From positions 467,501 through 531,500 of the forward strand of contig NZ_CP032485.1 in NCBI RefSeq assembly GCF_006542335.1: a stretch of DNA of 64,000 nucleotides, written 5' to 3'. Both the position numbers and the translations under genes were made by a program. The stretch comes from Neokomagataea tanensis. Its GTDB lineage: Bacteria; Pseudomonadota; Alphaproteobacteria; Acetobacterales; Acetobacteraceae. This document shows, in pieces, positions 16,834-25,500 of this stretch. How positions within the stretch are numbered: position 1 is the stretch's first letter; each line of letters starts with the position of its first letter. The notes beneath the pieces are model-generated. The model was not told the DNA's origin. It saw nothing but the letters and a program-made list of their open reading frames with translations, and searched no databases.

Positions 16834-17388
16834 ATGACCGACGAGATGGCACGTGCCGCTGCCGTGAACACTGCTCGCCAGTCCGACCCGGAACAAGCCT
16901 CTGATCCCTTCCAGGAAGGCGACTCTATCGTTTACGCTGCTCATGGCGTCGGCCGTGTCGATAAAATCGGCACAGTCGAAGTCGCGGACACCGCAATCGA
17001 GATGATTCAGATTTCCTTTCCGGGAAATCAGATGACGCTCCGCATCCCGCTGGCAAAAGCCCGCAAGGCTGGCCTGCGCAAGATCGTGACGCGCGACATT
17101 GTCGAAAAAGCGATGACCGTCATCAAGGGTAAGCCGCATGTCAGCAAGGGCATGTGGGCACGCCGCGCCGTGGCCTATCAGGAAAAGATTAACTCAGGCG
17201 ATTTGATCCAAATTGCCGAAGTACTCCGTGACCTGCGCCGCAACGTTGACAGCCTCGACGGAAGCTTTTCCGAGCGTAAGCTGTTTGAAGCTGCCCAAGA
17301 ACGCTTCGTGGCAGAAGTCGCTGTTTTGGAAAACACAGACCCAGCAGCCGTTCTCGATAATCTAAACAAAACAATGAAGTCCGTTTAA
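16834..17388 (+). CDS. CarD family RNA-polymerase-binding transcription factor
   Basis: 184 residues from ATG 16834, chosen because AGAAGG lies 5 nt upstream; an in-frame ATG at 16789 lacks a ribosome site. The N-terminal CarD/CdnL Tudor-like domain shows FQEGDSIVYAAHGVGRVDKIG and a beta-rich stretch. The helical C-terminal part contains SGDLIQIAEVLRDLRRN and SFSERKLFEAAQERFVAEVA. Such proteins bind the beta subunit and stabilise open complexes, often at rRNA and growth-related promoters. It stands as a single gene with AT-rich DNA on both sides. Confidence 0.92.
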   Translation: MTDEMARAAAVNTARQSDPEQASDPFQEGDSIVYAAHGVGRVDKIGTVEVADTAIEMIQISFPGNQMTLRIPLAKARKAGLRKIVTRDIVEKAMTVIKGKPHVSKGMWARRAVAYQEKINSGDLIQIAEVLRDLRRNVDSLDGSFSERKLFEAAQERFVAEVAVLENTDPAAVLDNLNKTMKSV

Positions 17389-17437
17389 TTTTCTTTTGTG
17401 TCAAACACTTGAAAACGGACTGATTTACTCAAATTTC

Positions 17438-17506
17438 AACCGCTGTGTGGTTTTCGTGGCATCTCATTCAGAGGTGCTGCGTTGACTATAACAAGTCACA
17501 GCGGTT
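17438..17506. promoter_or_regulatory. Widely spaced inverted repeat upstream of the SDR gene
   Basis: AACCGCTGTG (17438-17447) and its exact complement CACAGCGGTT (17497-17506) lie 49 bp apart in the 166-bp gap before the dehydrogenase gene. This could be two operator sites or the base of an RNA stem. A TTGACT hexamer lies just inside it (17482-17487), without a good -10 partner. Confidence 0.35.
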
Positions 17507-17554
17507 TCAACCCGTTTTAGATACCAACCACTTTGAAGGATAGGTGAGGAAACC

Positions 17555-18355
17555 ATGCCCGCCCCTTACATAGACCGTTTCGCTGGCAAGAAAGTTCTTG
17601 TCACAGGTGCATCTCAGGGAATTGGTGAAGCAACGGCTCTCCGCTTCGCTGAAGAAGGCGCTCAAGTCGCCCTGAATGGCCGTAAAGAAGACAAGCTGAT
17701 TGCCGTGCGCGATAAGCTGCCGAAGGTTGCCGGCGGTGACCACGCCATCGCAACAGGCGACATCTCCAAGGAAGCTGACGTCAAGCGCTTGATGAGCGAA
17801 AGCATCGAGAGCATGGGCGGCCTTGACGTACTGGTCTGTAATGCTGGCTACCAGATCGCATCCCCATCTGAAGACATCAAGCTGGAAGACTTTGAAGGCG
17901 TTTTGGCTGTCAACGTCACAGGCGTCATGCTTCCTTGCCGCGAAGCCATCAAATACTGGCTCGAAAACGGCATTCACGGCGTGATTATCGTGAACTCCTC
18001 TGTTCACCAAATCATTCCTAAGCCGCATTATCTCGGCTACTCTGCGTCCAAAGGCGCGGTGGACAACATCGTCCGCACGCTGGCCCTCGAATACGCAAGC
18101 CGCGGCATCCGCGTAAACGCCGTTGCGCCCGGCGCGATCGTAACGCCAATCAACATGTCCTGGATCAACGACCCAGAGCAGTACAAGAACGTCTCATCGC
18201 ACATCCCGATGAAGCGCCCCGGTGAAAGCCGTGAAATTGCAGATGCAATCACCTTCTTGGCAGCCGAAGACAGCACATACATCACCGGACAAACTCTGTT
18301 CGTTGATGGTGGCCTGACCCTGTTCGGTGACTTTGAGAAGAACTGGTCTTCGTAA
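17555..18355 (+). CDS. SDR-family glucose 1-dehydrogenase-like oxidoreductase
   Basis: 266 residues, a classical short-chain dehydrogenase. The NAD(P) motif is TGASQGIG (about 17-24), the NNAG equivalent is CNAG, the catalytic Ser lies in IIVNSSVHQ, and Tyr/Lys in YSASKGA. The conserved PGAIVTP and C-terminal ITGQTLFVDGGLTL are present. Cytosolic SDRs of this type in acetic acid bacteria act on glucose or other sugars and polyols, usually with NADP; the exact substrate cannot be read from sequence. A good GAAGG site precedes ATG 17555. The following receiver gene starts 3 nt after its stop. Confidence 0.85.
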   Translation: MPAPYIDRFAGKKVLVTGASQGIGEATALRFAEEGAQVALNGRKEDKLIAVRDKLPKVAGGDHAIATGDISKEADVKRLMSESIESMGGLDVLVCNAGYQIASPSEDIKLEDFEGVLAVNVTGVMLPCREAIKYWLENGIHGVIIVNSSVHQIIPKPHYLGYSASKGAVDNIVRTLALEYASRGIRVNAVAPGAIVTPINMSWINDPEQYKNVSSHIPMKRPGESREIADAITFLAAEDSTYITGQTLFVDGGLTLFGDFEKNWSS

Positions 18356-18358
18356 ATC

Positions 18359-18727
18359 ATGACTCATTCTCGCACGGCGCTTGTCGTAGAGGACGATTTC
18401 ATTATTAGGCTCTGTCTAACAGAGTTTCTTGAGGGCGAGGGCTTCAGCGTTGCTGAAGCCTCCGGTCTCGAAGAGGTGGAGGCCATCTTAGACGGTGGCA
18501 CCACTTTCGACGTTCTTATAACGGACTACTACCTGACCAATAGTACTGGCCCGGAAGTTGTCTCCGCCGCGAGAAAAAAACAGCCGTCCCTGCCTGTTAT
18601 TTACATCAGCGGCAATGATGTTGCTCCAGACGGCACCTCACCACTTGCACGACACCTAACGAAACCTTACGCTTTAGAGGATGTTTTGAGCGCAATTGAC
18701 GCTCTTACTATTTCCTCTTCTCGTTAG
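18359..18727 (+). CDS. Single-domain response regulator (receiver only)
   Basis: 122 residues, a CheY-like receiver without an output domain. All phosphorylation residues are present: acidic pair Asp12/Asp13, phospho-acceptor Asp56 (LITDYYL), a Ser in YISGN and the Lys in TKPY. It begins 3 nt after the SDR gene and is probably co-transcribed with it. No histidine kinase is nearby. Such proteins often act as phosphate sinks or in phosphorelays in alphaproteobacteria. Confidence 0.88.
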   Translation: MTHSRTALVVEDDFIIRLCLTEFLEGEGFSVAEASGLEEVEAILDGGTTFDVLITDYYLTNSTGPEVVSAARKKQPSLPVIYISGNDVAPDGTSPLARHLTKPYALEDVLSAIDALTISSSR

Positions 18728-18737
18728 ACGGTGTTGA

Positions 18738-20345
18738 ATGACGCAAAGCAACTCTCCTGCGCCGCCTATTAATTACAGCACAACCTTAACGCATTGCAGA
18801 GACGCACTGCTCAAGAACGATGCTGCAAGCGCCTTAGAGCTGCTACAAACGCTCCCTGTAACGCCCGATACACTCTCAGAAAAGGCACACGCCCTTTTCC
18901 TCAATCGCGCTTATGTCGAAGCCGCCCGCTTCTTCATTGAGGCATCGCCCCCCTTTGGTCCGCACGCTATAGGGGTGTTCTTACCCAAGGCCGTCAAGCA
19001 AGGACGCCGCCCTGAGCTTCTATACCTCATTGATGCGGCCCTTAAAGAAACCCCAGACGATGTACGCCTTTTTGAGGCCAAAGCCACAGTCCTGATGGAA
19101 CTCGGCCGTCTTAAAGAAGCAGAACTGCAAATACGCAGCAGCCTTGAGCGACGACCAAACAACGACAATACGCTCAATACTCTCGCAATGATCCTTTGTG
19201 AGTCAGGCCGCTTTGATGAGGCCATAGCCATTCTGAAAACGCTTCATCAGCGGGCGCCCGATCAATGGACCCCATTGTGCAACCTCGCGTGCACATTGAC
19301 AAATATCGGCCGCCTTGATGAAGCCGCCAATCTCTACCGTGAAGCAATTATTTTAGCCCCACAAGAAGCTGCTTTGCGCCTCAACCATTCCATAACAATG
19401 CTCAAAGCAGGCCGTATGGCGCAGGGCTGGGCCGAGCACGAATGGCGTTTTGGTCTACCAGGGCACACCAGCCTCCCCCGTGAGCGCCTTTTGCCCAATA
19501 TTACACCCTCGCTGGACCTCAAAGGCAAACGCGTCCTGATCACTCAGGAAGAAGGGCTGGGCGATACGCTCATGTATCTACGCTACCTCCCCGCACTGAT
19601 ACGCACCGGCGCGCTGGTACATGTCTGGGGCGCCCCCACGCTTACCGCGCTCACCGAACGCATCGAGGGTATCTCGGCAGTCCAAAGCGGAGGTAAAACC
19701 CCGGATTACGACTACCATTGCCCTTTTATCAGCTTGCCACGGGCTTTCTCTGCTACGCCCGATGCCATGGGCGCGCCAGTGCCTTACTTGACCGCGGACC
19801 CAGCCAAAAAGGCTTACTGGCTTAAAGCAGTCCACTCCGATCAAAAGTTGAAAGTCGGGCTCGTCTGGGCTGGGGGAGCTAGACCCGAAAACTCCACATC
19901 CTACATGCTGGACCGTAAACGCTCCATGCCTTTAAAGGCACTCAACCCCCTCGCCTCTCTGGAGGGGCTTTCCTTCTATTCCCTGCAAAAAGACAGCCCC
20001 GCTGAGCAATTGCCAGATTTTTCAGGCCCTATTACCAATTATATGCCGCAATGCCTCGACATGGATGACACAGCCGCGCTCGTTTCGGCGCTGGACGTCA
20101 TCGTTACGGTTGATACATCAATGGTTCATTTAGCAGGCGCTCTCGGCAAGCCTGTCATTATGATGGACAGGACGACTAATTGCTGGCGCTGGTTGCAAGA
20201 CCGCGAAGACAGCCCCTGGTATCCGGCGATGCGTATCGTACGACAAACACGCTTCCAAGAATGGGGAGATGTCGTAGAACGCGTTGCACAACTCTTAAAA
20301 CGCGCCCAATCCGAGGGAGCCTCGAGTATTTCTGCGGCAAAATGA
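18738..20345 (+). CDS. TPR protein with glycosyltransferase-like C-terminal domain
   Basis: 535 residues. The N-terminal half (about 1-235) contains TPR units, e.g. GRLKEAELQIRSSLERRPNNDNTLNTLA and GRLDEAANLYREAIILAPQEA. The C-terminal half resembles the Rossmann-like domain of ADP-heptose/GT9-type transferases (QEEGLGDTLMYLRYLPAL, VDTSMVHLAGALGKPVIMM). Proteins of this architecture are common in alphaproteobacteria, sometimes near flagellin or surface glycosylation genes. It lies 10 nt after the receiver gene. The acceptor is unknown. Confidence 0.82.
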   Translation: MTQSNSPAPPINYSTTLTHCRDALLKNDAASALELLQTLPVTPDTLSEKAHALFLNRAYVEAARFFIEASPPFGPHAIGVFLPKAVKQGRRPELLYLIDAALKETPDDVRLFEAKATVLMELGRLKEAELQIRSSLERRPNNDNTLNTLAMILCESGRFDEAIAILKTLHQRAPDQWTPLCNLACTLTNIGRLDEAANLYREAIILAPQEAALRLNHSITMLKAGRMAQGWAEHEWRFGLPGHTSLPRERLLPNITPSLDLKGKRVLITQEEGLGDTLMYLRYLPALIRTGALVHVWGAPTLTALTERIEGISAVQSGGKTPDYDYHCPFISLPRAFSATPDAMGAPVPYLTADPAKKAYWLKAVHSDQKLKVGLVWAGGARPENSTSYMLDRKRSMPLKALNPLASLEGLSFYSLQKDSPAEQLPDFSGPITNYMPQCLDMDDTAALVSALDVIVTVDTSMVHLAGALGKPVIMMDRTTNCWRWLQDREDSPWYPAMRIVRQTRFQEWGDVVERVAQLLKRAQSEGASSISAAK

Positions 20346-20580
20346 CCTGCAGGGCGTGGATACACAGTACCCTTTTGCAGCTTTTAGCTCGGTACTGCTC
20401 TCCCCTTACTACGGTCATTCTTCAATTCAAAAATTGATGGAAGGGAGCGGAGAAACTCAAAGTGCGCACGTAAAATCAGGTATTTTCACGCCGCGCGAAA
20501 CCACCTGACATGACGACGCTTTTATAAAACATTCTTAGTTTTCTCCTGCACCCTTGCAGGCCCGGCCAGCGGAGACCCCC

Positions 20581-21486
20581 ATGCGCATTCTCATCACAGG
20601 TGGAACGGGTTTGATTGGCCGCTCACTAACAGCACAATGGCTGCATCAAAGACATGATATCACTATCCTGAGCCGCACGCCTGAACGGGTTGCACAAATC
20701 TGCCCCGGCGCAAAAGGCACAGCGGATCTTAATAGCCTGCATAAAAGTACTCCCGGCTTCGACGCCGTGGTCAATCTCGCAGGGGCCCCAATAGCAGACC
20801 GCCCATGGACACAAAAACGGCGCTCCATCCTTTGGAAAAGCCGGATCAGCCTGACAGAAAAAATCGTTAGCTTCATGGGGCAACAAGATCACAAGCCAGC
20901 ATTACTTTTATCGTCATCTGCTGTGGGTTGGTACGGTGACCAACGCGATGACCTTATCACTGAAAGCAGTCCTGCACGCGATACTGACTTCGGAAGTACG
21001 TTGTGCCAAGCATGGGAAAATGCTGCGTTACGCGCGCAGGATTTTAACACCCGGGTAGCTATAGTCAGAACCGCCCCCGTGCTCTCCGCGCATGGCGGCA
21101 TGTTGCAGCGTATGTGCCCGGCTTTCCGCCTCGGGCTAGGCGGTCGTATCGGCAGCGGGCACCAGTGGATGCCTTGGATTCACCTGCAAGACATTGTCCA
21201 AATTTATGACACGTTGCTGCACAACAATGCCTGCCACGGCCCCTACAACGCAGTTGCGCCACAACTGATACGAAATACCGAATTTACGCAGGCGCTGGCC
21301 AATACGCTCCACCGCCCCGCAAAATTCGTAATACCTGCGGCACTCCTCAAACTTGCGCTCGGAGAGATGTCGAGCATGATGCTGAACAGCCAAAGAATTC
21401 AGCCGGAGAAGCTTGAACAAATCGGCTATAACTGGGCATACCCGGACATTGAATCCGCCATGCGTGAATGCCTAGGAAAGCACTGA
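20581..21486 (+). CDS. TIGR01777 family epimerase (YfcH-like)
   Basis: 301 residues from ATG 20581, preceded by GGAG at 7 nt; the longer frame from 20554 is not needed. An extended SDR-like fold with N-terminal MRILITGGTGLIGRSL and the family segments VNLAGAPIADRPWT, LLLSSSAVGWYGD and HLQDIV. The C-terminal DUF1731-type region ends in LNSQRIQPEKLEQIGYNWAYPDI. Related proteins are described as nucleoside-diphosphate-sugar epimerases, but the substrate is not established. The 235-bp gap before it holds no recognisable gene. Confidence 0.88.
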   Translation: MRILITGGTGLIGRSLTAQWLHQRHDITILSRTPERVAQICPGAKGTADLNSLHKSTPGFDAVVNLAGAPIADRPWTQKRRSILWKSRISLTEKIVSFMGQQDHKPALLLSSSAVGWYGDQRDDLITESSPARDTDFGSTLCQAWENAALRAQDFNTRVAIVRTAPVLSAHGGMLQRMCPAFRLGLGGRIGSGHQWMPWIHLQDIVQIYDTLLHNNACHGPYNAVAPQLIRNTEFTQALANTLHRPAKFVIPAALLKLALGEMSSMMLNSQRIQPEKLEQIGYNWAYPDIESAMRECLGKH

Positions 21487-21512
21487 AAGACGTCACTCAG
21501 CTTCGGGTATGT

Positions 21513-21875
21513 TTATAGCGGTCTACGCAACCACCGTTGCAAGAATGGTCGTATTCTTAGGAATTTTACGTAGCCGTATTCGAGCATACCCAAGATCGTT
21601 TTGTTTTTTGCCAATAGTCCAAGCCACCGCAAGGCTGGGATCTCGCGCCACATAGCAGCAAACGCAGCTGCACCGGAATAAAGCGTTTCCCCCTTTTGCG
21701 CGTGCAAACGACGCAGCATGAGGGAACGTTCAAGCGGGCAAGAGGCGCCTGCTTCGGTCAGGTCAATGAACCTGATACGCTGACGCTTATCCAACCGTTT
21801 CATCAGAGCAATTTCGCGCAGGCACAATGGGCAGCCGCCATCATACCACAATGTCAAACGTCCATTTTGCTCCAT
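21513..21875 (-). CDS. DCC-family (DUF393) thiol-disulfide oxidoreductase-like protein
   Basis: 120 residues. The hallmark YDGGCPLC lies near the N-terminus and gives the family its name (DxxCxxC). The remainder follows the family pattern: IRFIDLTEAG, ALRWLGLLA, YGYVKFLRIRPFLQ. It is predicted to be a small thioredoxin-like redox protein. The substrate is unknown. It is convergent with the epimerase gene (26-bp gap). Confidence 0.88.
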   Translation of the reverse strand: MEQNGRLTLWYDGGCPLCLREIALMKRLDKRQRIRFIDLTEAGASCPLERSLMLRRLHAQKGETLYSGAAAFAAMWREIPALRWLGLLAKNKTILGMLEYGYVKFLRIRPFLQRWLRRPL

Positions 21876-21973
21876 TTTTTCAGCCCTTGCTTTTATTAGC
21901 GCCTAACGGAAAACGTTTTAGTCTTTCAACAAGTTTAAGCCTTTTTACATCGGGATTTAGTCGGAGCTTTCAG

Positions 21974-22453
21974 TCAGTCAAAAGACGGCATAACAGACGG
22001 CATCTTAGGCTTCCGCGCTTTGACGACCAAGGTATCCAATGCTGAAAGAAAGCGGGAACGATCGTTCTTAGCGAAACTACTCGCCCCTGGTGTTATCATC
22101 CCGGCTGAACGCAAGTCCGTCATTAAATTACGCATTGCCAACGCCATGCCGATTGCGTCGCTGTCCAAAATTCTTCCTTTAGGCTCCAGCACGTAAGCAC
22201 CTTTTTCTACGCAACGTGCGGCCAGTGGAATATCCGCTGTAATGACGATATCCCGACTTTCTGCACGCTCCGCGATCCAATCATCAGCAACGTCAGGCCC
22301 CGCATCGACCACAATACGCTCAATGATGGGGGAGGACGGCAAAGCAATCATTCGGTTCGCTACAACGAATACGTGCACATTGTAGCGCCCTGCCACACGA
22401 TACACCTCGTCTTTGACAGGGCAGGCATCAGAATCAATAAAAATACGAGTCAT
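21974..22453 (-). CDS. YaiI/YqxD family (DUF188) protein
   Basis: 159 residues from ATG 22453; the extra 16 residues of the longer frame are hydrophobic and lack a ribosome site. It carries conserved family features: IFIDSDACPVKDEVYRVA, VVDAGPDVADDWIAE, VITADIPLAARCVEKGA and GKNDRSRF-like FAKNDRSRFL. The pattern of Asp residues suggests a PIN-like or NYN-like metal-dependent fold. The function is unknown. It follows tamB after a gap of 123 bp that contains a strong hairpin. Confidence 0.88.
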   Translation of the reverse strand: MTRIFIDSDACPVKDEVYRVAGRYNVHVFVVANRMIALPSSPIIERIVVDAGPDVADDWIAERAESRDIVITADIPLAARCVEKGAYVLEPKGRILDSDAIGMALAMRNLMTDLRSAGMITPGASSFAKNDRSRFLSALDTLVVKARKPKMPSVMPSFD

Positions 22454-22501
22454 TCCCGCAAACTGACTCAGGAACACCAGAAGCGCAAACCAAACATGCA
22501 C

Positions 22502-22529
22502 TGCCTCCCCTCATACATAAGAGGAGGCA
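22502..22529 (-). other. Strong hairpin between tamB and the YaiI gene
   Basis: On the minus strand TGCCTCC pairs with GGAGGCA and the stem continues inward (with G-U pairs) to a 12-bp helix and a 4-nt loop. No U-tract follows, so it may be a processing or pausing element rather than a classic terminator. Confidence 0.45.
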
Positions 22530-22576
22530 TATGTGACATTACTCTTGGATAAGGCGCCACATCAGCATACTCAGCC

Positions 22577-25500
22577 TCAATAATCATACCCGTAAGACAA
22601 ACCAACGCTTGAGCCCGGATCGTTTTCAGGGGTTGTGAAGCCTGTCACCTGCCCACCTGTACCAACGGTCGTGTTCAGCTTAAGACGTTTGGTCAGGTCG
22701 ACTTGGACTTGTGCTTGTGTCCCGGTGCCAGACATCGCCTGCTTGGCGCCCACATAAACACCTTTCATGACGTATTTACCTGCCTCAACGCTGGTACCGC
22801 CATTATTGACCCCACCACCACCACCAATAGCGAGGCGATCCAACCCAAGCGCATTACGCACCTTAGACATCGGGTCAAAGGAAGAGCCGCCCGCCAGCTG
22901 CGCAACAGCCGCACCAAGCTCAGCCAGCTGCATGGTTGATAGCGAATGTGAATCCGTACCGAACAGCAAAATAGCCAAGACTTCATCGCGCGGCTGATGC
23001 GGTACGGATGTGAAATCCAATTTCGGCGCGCTCGCGTAGCCCGTTACGAGCAGAGAAGCGAGCGTACCTTTCGCATTGCGATCAGCCCGAAAATCAAGCG
23101 TGGGGTCCAAACGGTGGTTAACGCCCGCGCCGTTGAAACCAACGCGTCCATGCGTGAAGTTTAGGTTGATGCCAGCAAGGTTGAAGTTACCGCGCCGCAA
23201 ATCAAATCCACCCGTCACAATCGGCGCAGTACTAACACCGCCAACATGAAGGTTACCTGCCATTTCAGCATCAAGCCCATGGCCGCGCACCAAGAAACGA
23301 CCCGGCGAGTTAACATTGATGTTTAAACCTATCGACAGAGCACTCGTTGGTGCCGCTGCTTTTTGTCCGGGACGAATAACATTCAACTGCGGAACCGATG
23401 CAGGCAGTGAATCTGGAATATTCACAAGGACAGACGGCAGCCCCACTTGGCCATCCACATCGATATGGGATGCGGCATGCCCATGAATCCTTAAATCGGT
23501 ATTGATAGTCGCCGTAATCAAATCACTCGCTATTGGCGTCGCATTTTGCGATACAATCGCTATATCCATTGGCAGCTCAGGCTGAAACACCCCAACATTG
23601 CCATCAATAGCGATTGTGCCTTGCCCGGCATGCGCCAGAATATGCTGGATATGCAGCGCATCCCCTGAAGCCAGAACCGTGCCATTAATGGCCGTAAGGC
23701 TCACACCTTGAGCATAGCTATTAAAGCTGACGTTTTGTACTTGAACACTACCACTGGCGCGAGGCTGCTTGGCCGTTCCTGCAATATGCATATCCAAAAC
23801 GACATGCCCTTGAGTTTCCATCCCCTGTGCACCGAGGACTGCATTCGCCACGTCCAGATCAACATGACCTTTGGTCGCCAATGCGAGCGCCCCTTGAGGC
23901 GAAAGGGGTACCGTACCATTCGCGCTTAGATTGATTTTCGGCCCTGCCTCAAACAAAGCGTCAAGCCGCGCAACTTTTCCTGCAAGCGCAACATTTGTGC
24001 GTAGGTTTGCCGCTGGCAGTGACGCTGCCGGCCCCGTACTCAAATGCAAGCCCTGCGCTGTCAGAGCCACCGTCCCTCCGGGCTCAGCCATAGTTCCAGT
24101 CAAATGTGCACGGGCAGCAATAACACCACTCGCCTTTAAGTCGGGCGCAAAAGGGCGCGCCAGTGCAGGCGTCAAATGGTCAATCGTAGCATCCAATGCC
24201 AAGCGTGGTTTTACATCGCCGCGCACATCAATGGTAGCGGGAGCCACGCCCGTTGGCGCAACCGTCATGCGGAAGTGATCCACACCCATGCGCTCACCGA
24301 AGCGAATAAGAGATGACCCGGACACAACCAGCCGTTCCCCCTTCGCAAGGGCCTCCAAACGCGAAAGCTGAAGTGTTTTTTCCGGGACATTCACCCGCGC
24401 AACAGTATTGAGGGAGGCCGGTGCCCCCATGACATTTTGGAAAGCCCCGGACGCTACAATATCAAGCGCCGTTTGTGGGCCTTTCACGCTCGCCTTTAAT
24501 CCTCCGGTCATGTCCCCTGATGCTTGATGCACCCGCAAACCTGCCAGATTGATGTCCAGATTAGGAATGGGTGTTCCCGTCGGGTCATCAACAAACCCTT
24601 TAAGGGTCAGATTTTTCACTGACGCCTGAGGAGCCGCTAACGTACTCTCCAGCCCCAATGTCACGCGGGGGGGCGCATTCGCGGTTTCCGTTGTATGTAA
24701 CGCCAACATAAGGCGCCCGCTAATTTTTTGCCCCGAAATACGGCGAAAATCCGCCAGATTACGAATAGCTAGATCAAGGTCCCCTAAAGGAATTTTAGCG
24801 CCCGCAGGCAAACGCAAAGCGCCCTTCCCGCTCAGGCTATTCCAATCCAATTGCGCCAAATTGACAAAAAACGTTCCGGCATCATCCCGCCTGAGCTGCG
24901 TGTCCAATGCAAAGGGTGCTCGGTCCAGCTCTCCATGACCAAGGATCCGCCCCTCTGGATGCGAGGGCAGATGCCGGGCATCAACATCAAGCGTTACCGG
25001 CCCGGCAGGTACGTCATTAGCACCGATATTGCCCTTTAAGCCTGCTTTTAAGGCCAAATCCTGCATGGGGCCGTCAAGTTGCGCCACAAGCTCTGTCTGG
25101 CCATGAAGCGCGGGAACGGCTTTCGCCAAATCGGTTAATTTAAGCGCCAGCTGCGCGCTCACAGTCTTTGCCTGATCAGCCGCTAAACTTCCATTCGCAG
25201 AGAGGTGCAGCGCCTGTCCATCTACACCGACCTGATGCAAGACAACGCCCCTCGCCGCAGATTGGCTAACGTCAAAAGAGAAACGCCCGTCTCTGCCGAT
25301 CAGGTTAACGGCTTGCGGTTGCCCAGCAACGATACTTAACAGACCTTGGCCTTTTAAGGTCAGGTCATCCTGCTCTGCTTTTGGCAAAGCCACGTCCGCA
25401 TCCAAAGAAGCCTTGCCAGACAGATCAACGTTACCGATCCGAGCCAGAGGCGCCAGATTGGGCAGAGTTACAGCGATATGTGCCTTCACAGCCGGGCTCA

